Notes: generated from the letters alone by a model not told the origin. DNA of 64,000 bases from Sphingomonas melonis (GCF_013409985.1 NZ_JACCBY010000004.1:1-64000), one strand, 5' to 3'. Positions 10,879 to 19,600 are shown, counted from the first letter of the stretch. Numbers and translations: made by a program.

Positions 10879-11211
10879 TCAATCCGTCCCGCGCTCGAAC
10901 GATGCCACGCGGCCGTGACGATCCAGCTTTATGAACAACCATTCGTTGTCGATGGCGAACATCGAACCATCGTTCCCTAGGACGTAAATCATATCCGCTC
11001 CGCGCCACTTGTACGTCGTTGTGGGTGGCCCGAGAAGGGCGACAACCTGTTGACGCGGCATACCTTTGAGTACGTGTCGCGCGAGAAAGTCGGGCAGCAT
11101 ATCAGCGCGACCACGACCCGTAAGATCAGCACTCCGCCACTTGGCCTGATCGAAGGTTACGCCGGGAGAACAACCGGTCACTAGCAGGGCGGCTAGGATA
11201 AGGGCTCGCAT
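10879..11211 (-). CDS. small lipoprotein, BamE/SmpA-like hypothetical
   Basis: A 110-residue predicted lipoprotein. MRALILAALLVTGC is a short signal with lipobox (VTGC, Cys14). The mature part contains LKGMPRQQVVALLGPPTTTYKW followed by YVLGNDGSMFAIDNEWLFIKLD and a final GRVASFERG. The GMxxxxVxxLLGxP pattern is that of SmpA/OmlA-like folds, though the gene is not bamE itself. The ATG at 11211 is chosen because it begins the signal; longer reading has no support. No operon partner on this strand. Confidence 0.7.
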   Translation of the reverse strand: MRALILAALLVTGCSPGVTFDQAKWRSADLTGRGRADMLPDFLARHVLKGMPRQQVVALLGPPTTTYKWRGADMIYVLGNDGSMFAIDNEWLFIKLDRHGRVASFERGTD

Positions 11212-11236
11212 CGAGGGATGCTCGCACGAGCATTGC

Positions 11237-11270
11237 ATGTCTGCAACTGGGCGGAAGCGGAACGTCCGCT
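11237..11270. repeat. short dispersed intergenic repeat, copy 1
   Basis: This noncoding stretch starts ATGTCTGCAACTGGGCG and continues to GCGGAACGTCC. It matches the stretch at 12606-12637 at roughly 25 of 32 positions. Both copies lie between genes. The function is unknown. Confidence 0.4.
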
Positions 11271-11357
11271 GTGGGGATGGCGACTGCGCATGTTGACGTC
11301 TGATTGTGGTGGAAAGCGGACCTTGCGCCCTTTGTGATCTACCGCCAAAATCCCGGA

Positions 11358-11687
11358 ATGCCAGACGATCAGGTTCGCGTGAGAGCAAGCATCCGGTTTC
11401 TGTCCACGGAAGAGGGCGGAAGAAGCTCATCGCTGTCCGGCGGGGGTAGATACAGGCCAAACCACAACTTCTTCGGCCCGGACGACCGCGATATGTGCAT
11501 TGGTCTGATCGAATTGCCAGAAGGCGAGCAAGTCGCGCCGGGCGATACAATCCAGACGGAAATGACCCTCTGGATTTATCCGGCTGTTAAGGTCGAAATT
11601 GGCGCCGGTCGGCAGTGGCGCATACAAGAAGGCGGCAAGCTGGTGGCGGTGGGCAAAATCCTTGAGGTTCTCGATCCCATCACCTAA
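11358..11687 (+). CDS. stand-alone EF-Tu domain III-like protein
   Basis: A 109-residue protein that corresponds to domain III of elongation factor Tu alone. Visible matches are VRVRASIRFLSTEEGGR (EF-Tu: ...VYVLxKEEGGR), GRYRPNHNF, IGLIELPEGEQVAPGDTI (EF-Tu: GxIELPEGxxMVMPGDN) and WRIQEGGKLVAVGKILEVL (EF-Tu: FAIREGGRTVGAGVV). No GTPase domain or domain II is encoded beside it. The ATG at 11358 begins close to the domain boundary; an in-frame start at 11304 would overlap intergenic sequence. Role unknown: it could bind tRNA or EF-Ts-like partners, or be a remnant kept for another use. Confidence 0.75.
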   Translation: MPDDQVRVRASIRFLSTEEGGRSSSLSGGGRYRPNHNFFGPDDRDMCIGLIELPEGEQVAPGDTIQTEMTLWIYPAVKVEIGAGRQWRIQEGGKLVAVGKILEVLDPIT

Positions 11688-11936
11688 ATGTGCGCAGTTG
11701 GGCGTAAGCAGTCGTGCGCCACGCCAGGCCGCGAATGGCCGATGCTGATAGGTTAGCGGACACCTGTCATCAAGATGGCGATGTCAGCTTTTAGTGAAGG
11801 CCGGAACCAAAACGGCTTACCCTAAGGTGTAACGGCGCTGAAAGCTTGGACGGCGATCACCTCGCGTTGGCATTTGCCAAGACAAACGGCATAACTCCTT
11901 TCCATGCTCGTGCCGAGCATGATGGAGGTAAGAACG

Positions 11937-12581
11937 ATGGGATGGTTTGAAACGGCTTCGATTATCGCGGCGAGTGTGTCTGCACTCTTCGGAGACATAC
12001 AAGCGGAGGAGGCGTCAAGCGCATCAGCGGCTCCGCCTAAGATGATCAGCAATCCGATCGGATTCGAGGACTACCCACAACGAGCTTTGCGAAACAACGA
12101 GGAGGGCTACGTGTCGGTCGACGTTAGCGTCTCAGCGGATGGCGCCCCCTTGTCATGCGAGATTACTGAAAGTGCCGGGCACTCGGCGCTTGACGAGGCG
12201 ACTTGTAGACGGCTGATGAAGGCGCGTTTCGAACCGGCGCGCGACCCGCATGGCGTCGCAGTTGCCGGCAACTTCCATACCTCAGTCGGCTGGAGCATGC
12301 CATCCCCAGGCGTGGTGCCCGACAACCGCGTGTTTGTACCGGTCGCGGCTCTGCCGAACGGCTACGTGGAGGCGACCTCGACCTTTCTGTCGTTCGATGC
12401 CGCTGGCTCTCTGGCCACCTGTGAAATCAAGGCGTCCAGCGGGAGTAAAGCATTTGATGAGATAGCCTGCGATCTTTTGCGCAAGCAGATGAAGATAGCT
12501 CCACCTCACGCCCTCGGGAATGCGCCAGCAGCAGGGTACCGCTACGTCCCCGTCGCGGCTTTCCCGACTTCAAGGCGGTGA
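11937..12581 (+). CDS. secreted TonB C-terminal-like protein
   Basis: A 214-residue protein. The ATG at 11937 has a strong GGAGG 8 bases upstream, so it is preferred over in-frame ATGs at 11904 and 11919. A signal-like N-terminus (ASIIAASVSALFG) leads to a TonB-C-like domain: PQRALRNNEEGYVSVDVSVSADG followed by CEITESAGHSALDEATCRRLMKARFEPA, the classic strand-helix pattern of energy-transducer C-terminal domains. A second, weaker copy follows (GYVEATSTFLSFDAAG, CEIKASSGSKAFDEIACDLL). There is no proline-rich spacer, so it is not a usual TonB. Function unknown. Confidence 0.7.
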   Translation: MGWFETASIIAASVSALFGDIQAEEASSASAAPPKMISNPIGFEDYPQRALRNNEEGYVSVDVSVSADGAPLSCEITESAGHSALDEATCRRLMKARFEPARDPHGVAVAGNFHTSVGWSMPSPGVVPDNRVFVPVAALPNGYVEATSTFLSFDAAGSLATCEIKASSGSKAFDEIACDLLRKQMKIAPPHALGNAPAAGYRYVPVAAFPTSRR

Positions 12582-13027
12582 GTGCGAAGTTTGGAGGCGC
12601 GACGTATGTCCGCAATTGGGCGACTGCGGAACGGCAGCCTTCCCAATTGGGAACGATCATCGAGACGGCCGGAGCGTGGGACAGCCCGCGATCGTAGTGA
12701 CCGACCGGCTTTCCCAAAACCTGTTCCCGGATGCGTTTCCCCGAAACTGCCCGTTGGACATGGAGAAACGGGACGCTCCGCAAACGCGCGTATGTGTGAC
12801 GGAGCGACTGTCCGGCTCGATTGTCATCGAACGGTGTCATCTAACCCGTCACGCGATCTATGCACTCTAATCGGTCCCGGCTCGGGGCGGAATGACACGC
12901 TTGGGACCGATCCTTAGCGTATGATTTTGAACATCTCCTCACCGGCCCCCATACCGGCCGGCGACGGAATCCGACGCGCCGTAAACGGGCGTGCCCGCCC
13001 CCGCCGGAGGACGGTGCCGGTCGGCGA
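12582..13027. other. 446-base stretch without a supported gene
   Basis: Short open frames occur here on the plus strand (12582-12917), but their composition is Arg/Ser-rich and matches nothing I recognise. Copy 2 of a short intergenic repeat lies at 12606-12637. I see no RNA gene or clear terminator. Confidence 0.5.
12606..12637. repeat. short dispersed intergenic repeat, copy 2
   Basis: It starts ATGTCCGCAATTGGGCG and continues GACTGCGGAACGGCAG. It aligns with 11237-11270. Confidence 0.4.
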
Positions 13028-13237
13028 TCAGTCCCGCGGCGCGCGCGCGATCACCGCTTGGGCGAGACGCAGCCGCGCCTTCCAGATCTTCACGGAGGGA
13101 TGGCCGGCGGCCAGACCGGCGAGGCGGCTTTCGATCTGCGCCGCCTCCCGCCGCGCCGCCTCCAGCTCGGTGGCGGTCGGCGCTGGCTGGATATTGGCGC
13201 GCGCATGTGCGCCGGTGCGTCCCTTGCTCTTCGTCAT
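13028..13237 (-). CDS. small hypothetical protein, charged coiled-coil-like
   Basis: A 69-residue protein starting MTKSKGRTGAHARANIQ and rich in Ala, Arg and Glu, with a helical run ATELEAARREAAQIESRL and the block HPSVKIWKARLRLAQAVIA. I infer a short helical, probably nucleic-acid- or protein-binding, cytoplasmic protein; no family is recognised. The ATG at 13237 is chosen over in-frame upstream codons because those run into the divergent FKBP promoter region. Confidence 0.5.
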   Translation of the reverse strand: MTKSKGRTGAHARANIQPAPTATELEAARREAAQIESRLAGLAAGHPSVKIWKARLRLAQAVIARAPRD

Positions 13238-13383
13238 CGACACCCGATGGTCCGAGAGGCGGGCTGCGGTCAATGCACCGCGTCCCGCCGTCCAACCGGA
13301 TGAGACGATTTCGCGCGCGGCGTGATGACCGGCCATGTCGTAGGCAGTGGCGTCCGCCCCCTGCCTTGCATATAGCCGCGCGC

Positions 13384-14004
13384 ATGTCGCTTTTCCCACG
13401 TGCCTCGCACCGCCTTGTCCTCGCCGCACTGCTGCCCGTGCTCGCGGCCCCGCTTCCGGCCAGCGGCGCGGCCGTGCGCCGGCAGGCGGCGCGCAGCGCG
13501 ACGCCGGCCCCCGTTAAACCGAACAACGGGATCATCCCGTTGCCGCTGAATCCGGTGGTGCCGGCCGGTCAGCGCCTGTGCTCGGCGCAGACGCCGTCCG
13601 GGCTGGGCTATACGATGCTGCGCCCCGGCACCGGCGCCAAGCCGGGTCAAAGCGACGTCGTGCTGGTCAATTATATCGGCTATCTCGCCGCGACGGGGGC
13701 GGTATTCGATCAGGGCATGCGCTCGCCCTTGCCGGTCAATGGCGTGATCCCCGGCTTTTCGCAGGGATTGCAGACGATGGCCAGATCCGGCGTGGCGCGG
13801 TTCTGCATTCCCGCCGCGATGGGCTATGGCGCGCAGGCGTCGGGCCCGATCCCCGCCAATGCCGATCTCGTCTTCCAGGTCGAATTGCTCGACTTCAAGA
13901 CCGCCGCCGAGGTGGAGAGCATGAACAGCGCGCAAGCCGCCGAGCCCGCCGCGCAGAAAGCGCCACCGCCACCGTCGCAGCCCCAGGCGCAGCCGCAGCC
14001 GTGA
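13384..14004 (+). CDS. exported FKBP-type peptidyl-prolyl isomerase
   Basis: A 206-residue periplasmic protein. It has a signal peptide (MSLFPRASHRLVLAALLPVLAAPLPASG), a linker, and one FKBP domain from about residue 75 to 170: VVLVNYIGYLAATGAVFDQG, a shortened PLPVNGVIPGFSQGLQTM, then GYGAQASGPIPANADLVFQVELLDF. The C-terminus is a disordered PPPPSQPQAQPQP-like tail. The start at 13384 is the ATG opening the signal peptide; a longer frame from 12991 lacks any signal. Family role is proline isomerisation during envelope protein folding. It appears monocistronic. Confidence 0.92.
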   Translation: MSLFPRASHRLVLAALLPVLAAPLPASGAAVRRQAARSATPAPVKPNNGIIPLPLNPVVPAGQRLCSAQTPSGLGYTMLRPGTGAKPGQSDVVLVNYIGYLAATGAVFDQGMRSPLPVNGVIPGFSQGLQTMARSGVARFCIPAAMGYGAQASGPIPANADLVFQVELLDFKTAAEVESMNSAQAAEPAAQKAPPPPSQPQAQPQP

Positions 14005-14105
14005 TCGCGAAGGTCCGTTAGGGCGACAGCGTGGACGATACCGGGCGGACACGATGATCCATCGGCCCCGGATGCGCGTACCCCGGTCATCTGAGCAGCC
14101 CATCC

Positions 14106-14912
14106 ATGCCGAGCCTCATCGACATCCATGACCCCGCCGATCCGCGGATCGACAGCTATCGCGACATTCGCGAGCGCGACCTGGTCGGGCGCGCCGGGCT
14201 GTTCGTCGCGGAGGGCAAGGTGGTCGTCGAGAAGCTGGTCGACAGTCCGCTGCACGGACTCCTCTCGCTGCTGATCGGCGCAAAGCGTGTCGACGGGCTC
14301 CGTCCGCTGCTGGCGCGGCTTCCCGACGACCTGCCCGTCTACATCGCGGCGCAACCCGTCCTCGACGCGATCGCCGGCTTTGCCGTGCATCGCGGCATCC
14401 TCGCGATCGGCCGCCGCGCCGCGCCGCTTGACGGCGACGCGCTGCTCGCCCGCATCCGCGGCGATGCGAACGTCCTGCTCCTGTCCGGCATCGCCAACCA
14501 TGACAATATGGGCGGCATCTTCCGCAACGCCGCCGCGTTCGGCGCGGCGGCGGTCCTGCTCGATGCCGATTGCTGCGATCCGCTCTACCGCAAGGCGATC
14601 CGCGTGTCGGTGGGGGCGACGCTGCTCGTCCCCACGGCCCGGCTGGCGCACGGCGACGATGCGGTCGCCCTGCTCGAACGCCACGAGTTCACGCCTGCCG
14701 CGCTGAGCCCCGCCGGCGCCACCGCGGTCGCGGACTGGCGGCCGGCGGCGCGCAACGCCGTGCTGCTCGGCGCCGAAGGCCCCGGGCTCTCCCCCGAACT
14801 GCTGCATCGCACGCAGAGCCTGTGCATCGCCATGGCGGCAGGGTTCGACTCGCTGAACGTCGCGACGACATCGGGGATCGTGCTGCACCATCTCGCCACC
14901 GCGCCGCGTTGA
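14106..14912 (+). CDS. SpoU/TrmH-family RNA 2'-O-methyltransferase
   Basis: A 268-residue SPOUT enzyme. The N-terminal part (DLVGRAGLFVAEGKVVVEKLV) resembles the substrate-binding domain of rRNA-modifying members. The knotted SAM-binding domain shows motif 1 NHDNMGGIFRNAAAFG (Asn/Arg), motif 2 LLGAEGPGLS and motif 3 DSLNVATTSGI. It probably methylates a ribose in rRNA or tRNA; the target cannot be told from sequence alone. It converges with the SDR gene downstream, separated by a strong hairpin. Confidence 0.92.
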   Translation: MPSLIDIHDPADPRIDSYRDIRERDLVGRAGLFVAEGKVVVEKLVDSPLHGLLSLLIGAKRVDGLRPLLARLPDDLPVYIAAQPVLDAIAGFAVHRGILAIGRRAAPLDGDALLARIRGDANVLLLSGIANHDNMGGIFRNAAAFGAAAVLLDADCCDPLYRKAIRVSVGATLLVPTARLAHGDDAVALLERHEFTPAALSPAGATAVADWRPAARNAVLLGAEGPGLSPELLHRTQSLCIAMAAGFDSLNVATTSGIVLHHLATAPR

Positions 14913-14913
14913 G

Positions 14914-14937
14914 CCGGCGCCCCGCGGGGGGCGCCGG
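14914..14937. terminator. GC-rich hairpin between convergent genes
   Basis: A perfect 10-bp stem (CCGGCGCCCC and GGGGCGCCGG) with a 4-base loop starts 2 bases after the methyltransferase stop. It lies just before the end of the convergent SDR gene (14943). There is no U tract, so it is a probable bidirectional terminator. Confidence 0.6.
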
Positions 14938-14942
14938 TCGGG

Positions 14943-15707
14943 TCATTCGCCGCGTTCGCGGGCTGCGAAGGCGTTGAGCTGCTGCAAGGTTTCGTCGAAC
15001 CGGCCCTCGGCCTCGGCGCGACGGAGGAAGCCGACGCGCTCCACCAGGATCTCGGGCGGGGTCGGTTGCTGCGACAGCAGCGCCATCACCTCGTCGGCGA
15101 AGGATTCGAGCGGCTGGTAACCCGGCCGGCTCTCCTGACCGGGAGTAAGCGCCGTCTGCACCCCCGGTGGTGCGAGTTCGATCACCTCCACCTTGCCCTT
15201 CAACGCCTCGCGCAGCGTGACGGTGTAGGAATGGATCGCCGCCTTGGTCGCGTTGTAGGTCGGCGTCACGATCAGTGGCACGAATGCGAGGCCGGAGGTG
15301 ACGTTGACGATCACGGCATCGCGCTGCTGCACGAGATGGTCGATCAGCGCGTTGGTCAGCCGGATCGGGCCGAGCAGGTTGGTGGTGATCGTCGCCTCGG
15401 CGTCGGCAAGGTCGCGCGAACGGTCCAGCGCCTCGAAACGCATGATCCCGGCATTGTTGATGAGGACGTTGAGGCCGGGATGTGCGGCGAGCAACCGGCG
15501 GGCGAAGTCGGCGATGCCGTCCGCGCTCTCCACGTCGAGTTCGATCGCGTGCATATGCTCGCGCCCCGCCATCGCCCGATCGAGCGCATCGCGGCGGCGG
15601 CCGGCGACGATCACGGTATTACCCGCGTCGTGCAGACGGTGCGCCAGCGCCTCGCCGATCCCCGAGCCGCCGCCGGTGATGAGGATGGTATTGCCCTGTG
15701 GTGTCAT
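14943..15707 (-). CDS. short-chain dehydrogenase/reductase (DltE-like)
   Basis: A 254-residue classical SDR. It has TGGGSGIG at about residues 11-18, the NNAG motif (VLINNAGIM), the catalytic Ser in NVTSGLAFVP and the YNATKAA Tyr/Lys pair. The block ELAPPGVQTAL replaces the usual PGxxxT segment and recalls DltE/YvaG-like oxidoreductases. Substrate unknown. It diverges from an HxlR regulator 102 bases away, a common pairing in which the regulator controls the reductase. Confidence 0.9.
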   Translation of the reverse strand: MTPQGNTILITGGGSGIGEALAHRLHDAGNTVIVAGRRRDALDRAMAGREHMHAIELDVESADGIADFARRLLAAHPGLNVLINNAGIMRFEALDRSRDLADAEATITTNLLGPIRLTNALIDHLVQQRDAVIVNVTSGLAFVPLIVTPTYNATKAAIHSYTVTLREALKGKVEVIELAPPGVQTALTPGQESRPGYQPLESFADEVMALLSQQPTPPEILVERVGFLRRAEAEGRFDETLQQLNAFAARERGE

Positions 15708-15808
15708 GAGATCTGCTGCTCCTGCTTGGAGCCCGTGATGTAACGCTCTACGCTCGACCGGGAAGAAGGCACTGGAAATATCGATACTTACCAGAAGGAG
15801 AGCGACCC

Positions 15809-16231
15809 GTGTCCGCGCTGCCGTTCCATGATGCCACCCTCCGCAGGACCCGCCGCATCGCGGAGACGGCGCCGCCCGACGGATGCGATCCCAAGGTGGA
15901 GGCGCTGGTCAACGATCTGATCGGGCGCGTCGCCGACAAATGGACGATGATCATCCTGGAGGTGCTGGCCGAGCATGGCGAGCTGCGCTTCACCCAGCTG
16001 TCCCGGCGCGTCGGCGGCATCAGCCAGAAGATGCTGACGCAGACGCTCCGCCAGATGGAGCGCGACGGCATGGTGACGCGCACCGTCCATGCCGTCGTGC
16101 CGCCACGCGTCGACTACCGGCTGACTGACCTTGGCGGGAGCCTCGGCGCGGCCTTCTGCGGCGTCTGGATCTGGGCGGAGGACAATCTGGCGCGCGTCGA
16201 GGCGGCGCGGGCGGCGTTCGACGGGCAATAG
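15809..16231 (+). CDS. HxlR-family winged-helix regulator
   Basis: A 140-residue regulator starting with GTG at 15809, which has an AGAAGGAG ribosome site at 15793-15800. The winged helix shows VADKWTMIILEVLAEHGELRFTQLSRRV and ISQKMLTQTLRQMERDGMVTRTVH, the pattern of HxlR/DUF24 proteins. Cys26 lies N-terminal to the DNA-binding domain, in the place where redox- or aldehyde-sensing HxlR members carry a reactive cysteine. It probably controls the divergent SDR gene and itself. Confidence 0.92.
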   Translation: MSALPFHDATLRRTRRIAETAPPDGCDPKVEALVNDLIGRVADKWTMIILEVLAEHGELRFTQLSRRVGGISQKMLTQTLRQMERDGMVTRTVHAVVPPRVDYRLTDLGGSLGAAFCGVWIWAEDNLARVEAARAAFDGQ

Positions 16232-16240
16232 CCGCGCGCG

Positions 16241-17845
16241 TCAGGCCGCGGCCGCCAGCGCCGTGCCCGGCGCGAGCGTCAGCCGCCGGTCGCACAGCGC
16301 GAGCAGCGCCGGGCGGTGGGTGACCACCACCAGCCCCTGCCCCGTGCGCGCCAGCCGCCGGGCGAGCCGCTCGACCACCGCGCGTTCGGTCGCCGCGTCG
16401 AGCGCCTCGGTCGGCTCGTCGAGCAGCAGCCAGGGCGCCGTGCCGAGATAGGCGCGCGCCAGCGACAGGCGGCGCCGCTCGCCGCCCGACAGCCGGACGC
16501 CATCCTCGCCGATCCAGCCGTCGAGCCCTGCCGGCAGTGCGCGGACGCACGCGTCGAGGCAGGCGTCGGCCAGCGCCTCCCACAGCAGCGCCTCGTCGGC
16601 ATCGGGCCGGGCAAGGCGCAGATTGTCGCGCACCGTGCCGGCGATCAGCTGCGCGTCCTGCGGCGACCAGGCGACATGATCGCGCAGCACCGTGGCGGGC
16701 AGCGTCGCAATGTCGCGCCCGCCGAGCTGGACGCTGCCGGGCGTCGCAGCGCGCAGGCCGACCAGCTGTTCGACCAGCGTCGTCTTGCCCGCGCCCGAGG
16801 GGCCGGTGATCGCGACCCGCGCGCCGGGCGGGAGCGGCGCGAGGCCGGGCAGCCGCAGCACCGGACAGAGGCCGGCAGGCGCCTCCGCCGCCGGCGCCGG
16901 GCGGAACAGCGCGGCGAGCCGTGTCACCGCCGCCTCGGTCGCTCCGGCGGCGGCGCGGTCACGTAGCAGCGGCGCCAGTCCGTCGATCGTCATTGCCGCA
17001 GCCAGCGCGCACAGCGCGGCGACCGCGACGCCGGCGGGCATGGCGGCGAGAAAGGCGAGGAGCGCCGCGATGGCGAGCGTCGTCGCGAGCAGCGCCTCGA
17101 CCAGCCCGAGGACGCGCGCCTGCCGGCGGCGGGCGGCGGCGAGTTCCTCGTCGAGGCGCGCGATCGCGGCGAGCACCCCCTCCTCCATCGCGAAGCAGCG
17201 CAGTTCGGCGGCGGCGGCGAGATGCAGCGCGACCGTCTCGCGCAACGCCCCCTGCAGGTGCTGGATCGCGCGGCCCGGCGCGCGCAGGCGGCGCAGCAGC
17301 CACTCCCCCGCGACCAGCATCGCCAGCGCCGGCAGTACGATGGCGAGCGCCACGCCCCAACCGGCGATCAGGCCCAGCGCCGCGCCGCTGCCGATCGCGG
17401 CGATTGCGCCCCAGCGGGCCGGCCGCCGCGCCACCGCCATTTCGATCGCTGCGACATCGCCGACCAGCCGCGCCGTCGCCTCGCCGCTGGTCAGCGCCAG
17501 CGCCGCGGCGGGCGGGCTCGCGGTGATCGCGCGGTAGAGCGCCGGACGGATATGCGCGAGCACCGCGAAGGCGGCGCCATGGCTCGCCAGCCGCTCGCCG
17601 TAGCGGGCGCCGGTGCGGACGATCGCCAGCAGCCGGATCGCGGCACTCGGCAGCATATAGTTGAACGCCAGTGCCGCGGCCGGACCGGCGAGACCCGCCA
17701 GCCCCGCGGCGACGAGGAACCAGCCCGACAGGCCGAGCAGCAGGACCGTCGCCGCCGCGACCGCCGCGGCGAGCAGCGTCGCCTGCGCCAGCGGCCGGCG
17801 CTGGCGGCGCAGTGCCGCATCGAGGATCGTGGTGAAGTGCGTCAC
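16241..17845 (-). CDS. cydC: ABC exporter subunit CydC
   Basis: A 534-residue ABC half-transporter starting with GTG at 17845, overlapping the cydD stop (GTGA). The membrane part has six hydrophobic segments. The nucleotide-binding domain has Walker A GPSGAGKTT, signature LSGGERRRLSLARA, Walker B LLLDEPTEALD and the switch His in VVVTHRP. With CydD it exports thiols (cysteine/glutathione) and handles heme, needed to assemble cytochrome bd. A far longer open frame continues through cydD on this strand but is not coding there. Pairing with cydABX makes the assignment firm. Confidence 0.93.
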   Translation of the reverse strand: MTHFTTILDAALRRQRRPLAQATLLAAAVAAATVLLLGLSGWFLVAAGLAGLAGPAAALAFNYMLPSAAIRLLAIVRTGARYGERLASHGAAFAVLAHIRPALYRAITASPPAAALALTSGEATARLVGDVAAIEMAVARRPARWGAIAAIGSGAALGLIAGWGVALAIVLPALAMLVAGEWLLRRLRAPGRAIQHLQGALRETVALHLAAAAELRCFAMEEGVLAAIARLDEELAAARRRQARVLGLVEALLATTLAIAALLAFLAAMPAGVAVAALCALAAAMTIDGLAPLLRDRAAAGATEAAVTRLAALFRPAPAAEAPAGLCPVLRLPGLAPLPPGARVAITGPSGAGKTTLVEQLVGLRAATPGSVQLGGRDIATLPATVLRDHVAWSPQDAQLIAGTVRDNLRLARPDADEALLWEALADACLDACVRALPAGLDGWIGEDGVRLSGGERRRLSLARAYLGTAPWLLLDEPTEALDAATERAVVERLARRLARTGQGLVVVTHRPALLALCDRRLTLAPGTALAAAA

Positions 17846-19473
17846 AGTCCGTCTCCGAGGCGGATGACCCGGCCGGCGATCGCGGCGAGCCGGGGCGAAT
17901 GGGTGGCGATGATCGCGGTGCGGCCGGTGCAGGCGCGGGCGAGCGCGGCGACCATCGCCGCCTCCGCCGCCGCGTCGAGATGCGCGGTGGGTTCGTCGAG
18001 CAGCACCAGCGGCGCATCCTTGAGCAGCGCGCGCGCGATGCCGATCCGCCGCCGCTCGCCGCCGGACAGGCCGCCGCCGCGCGCATCGACGGGCGCGTCC
18101 AGTCCGCCAGGCCGCCGCGCCAGCATCGGTCCGAGCCCGGCGGCGGTCGCGACGGTGGCGATCCGCGCGCGGTCCGCCGCCGGATCCGCCAGGCCGATCG
18201 CATCGGCGATCGTACCGAGAAGGATCAGCGGCTGCTGCCCGGCCCATGCCGCGTCCGCCGCGAGGCTCGCGCCCGGTGCGAGCGGCACGCCGTCGACATG
18301 GATGACACCGTCGCAGACCGGGGCGAGGCCGAGCAGCGCATGCAACAGGCTCGTCTTGCCGCTGCCCGACGGGCCAAGCAGCGCGATCGTCTCGCCGGCT
18401 TCGATGGCCAGCGAGAAACGCGCGACGGCGGCGTGGTCGGTGTCGGGATAGCGGATCGTCACCGCGTCGAAGCGGATCGCCGGCGGCGCGATCAGGCGGG
18501 GTGACGCGATGACGGCGGGGGCGACGAGCAGCGGCGCGAGGCGCTCGCTCGCGGTGTCCGCCTGCTGGCGCTCGTGATAGGCGGCGGCGAGCCGGCGCAT
18601 CGGCAGGTAGAATTCCGGCGCGAGCGCCAGCACGAAGAAGGCGCGGCCGAGATCGAGCCGCTCCGGCGCGGGAAAGGGCAGCGCGCCGAGCAGCGCGAAG
18701 CCGCAATAGACCGCGACCAGCGCGACCGACAGCGCCGCGAAGAACTCCAGCGCGCCCGACGACAGGAAGGCGACGCGCAGCACCGCGAGCGTCCGCGCCG
18801 CGAGATCCTCCGACGCGCGTCCGATCGCCGCCGCGGTCCGCGCCTCGGCGCGGAAGGCGAGGACGACGGGCAGCGCGCGGACCCGGTCGGCGAAGGTCTC
18901 GGTGAGCCGCGACAGCGCGACGAACTGGCGGCGCGACCGGTCCGCCGCCGCGCCGCCCGCCAGGATCATCGCCGCGATAAAGGGCACCAGCGTCGCCACC
19001 AGGATCGCCGCCGCCACCGGGCTGGCCCAGGCGATCGCGGCCAGCACGACGAACGGCGCGATGGCCGCCGCCTGCCGCGCCGGCAGGAACCGTGCCGCAT
19101 AGCCGTCGAGCATGTCGACCGCGTCGATCGCGGCGGTCGCCAGCGTCGCGGACCCCGTCACGCCGGGGGGCAGCGCCATGCCGGCGCGCATCACCCGCAG
19201 GCGGACCGCCGCGGTCGCGGCGCGGCCCGCGACCGCGCCGCGATCGGCCACTGCCAGCGCCAGCCCGCCGCGCAGCGCGCCCGCCAGCAAAGCGAGCGCC
19301 AGCCATGGCAGCGCGGCAGCCAGCGGTACGGCATGGACCACCGCGCCCGCCAGCCCGCCGGCAAAGCCGATCGCGGCGACCGCATCGGCGACCCATAGCA
19401 TGGCCGCGGCCCGCACCGACCGCATCGGCAGGGGCAGGGAGCGGAGGGGGCGGCGCGCGGCGGTCGTGGACAT
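17842..19473 (-). CDS. cydD: ABC exporter subunit CydD
   Basis: A 543-residue half-transporter. The N-terminal membrane domain is followed by a nucleotide-binding domain with Walker A GPSGSGKTS, signature LSGGERRRIGIARA, Walker B LVLLDEPTAHLD and the switch His in IIATHSP. MSTTAARRPLR at 19473 is chosen as start; upstream codons in this frame run over the divergent cydA promoter. It forms the CydDC heterodimer with the overlapping downstream gene. It diverges from cydA by 127 bases, which hold a palindromic candidate operator. Confidence 0.92.
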   Translation of the reverse strand: MSTTAARRPLRSLPLPMRSVRAAAMLWVADAVAAIGFAGGLAGAVVHAVPLAAALPWLALALLAGALRGGLALAVADRGAVAGRAATAAVRLRVMRAGMALPPGVTGSATLATAAIDAVDMLDGYAARFLPARQAAAIAPFVVLAAIAWASPVAAAILVATLVPFIAAMILAGGAAADRSRRQFVALSRLTETFADRVRALPVVLAFRAEARTAAAIGRASEDLAARTLAVLRVAFLSSGALEFFAALSVALVAVYCGFALLGALPFPAPERLDLGRAFFVLALAPEFYLPMRRLAAAYHERQQADTASERLAPLLVAPAVIASPRLIAPPAIRFDAVTIRYPDTDHAAVARFSLAIEAGETIALLGPSGSGKTSLLHALLGLAPVCDGVIHVDGVPLAPGASLAADAAWAGQQPLILLGTIADAIGLADPAADRARIATVATAAGLGPMLARRPGGLDAPVDARGGGLSGGERRRIGIARALLKDAPLVLLDEPTAHLDAAAEAAMVAALARACTGRTAIIATHSPRLAAIAGRVIRLGDGL

Positions 19474-19510
19474 GCCGGACCGATACAGGCCGCCGCCGCG
19501 CCGCCGTATA

Positions 19511-19522
19511 CGGGAAATCCCG
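19511..19522. promoter_or_regulatory. palindrome in divergent cydD/cydA promoter
   Basis: CGGGAAATCCCG has 5-base arms around two central bases, flanked by TATA and CATAT, and sits in the 127-bp gap between the cydD and cydA starts. It is a candidate binding site for an oxygen- or redox-responsive regulator; the protein is unknown. Confidence 0.4.
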
Positions 19523-19600
19523 CATATCGACCGGACCGCCCAGCAGCGATGGAGCGACCAGCCCCGCGACGGTTCGCGGGCAAGGGAGGAGACCCGCCCC

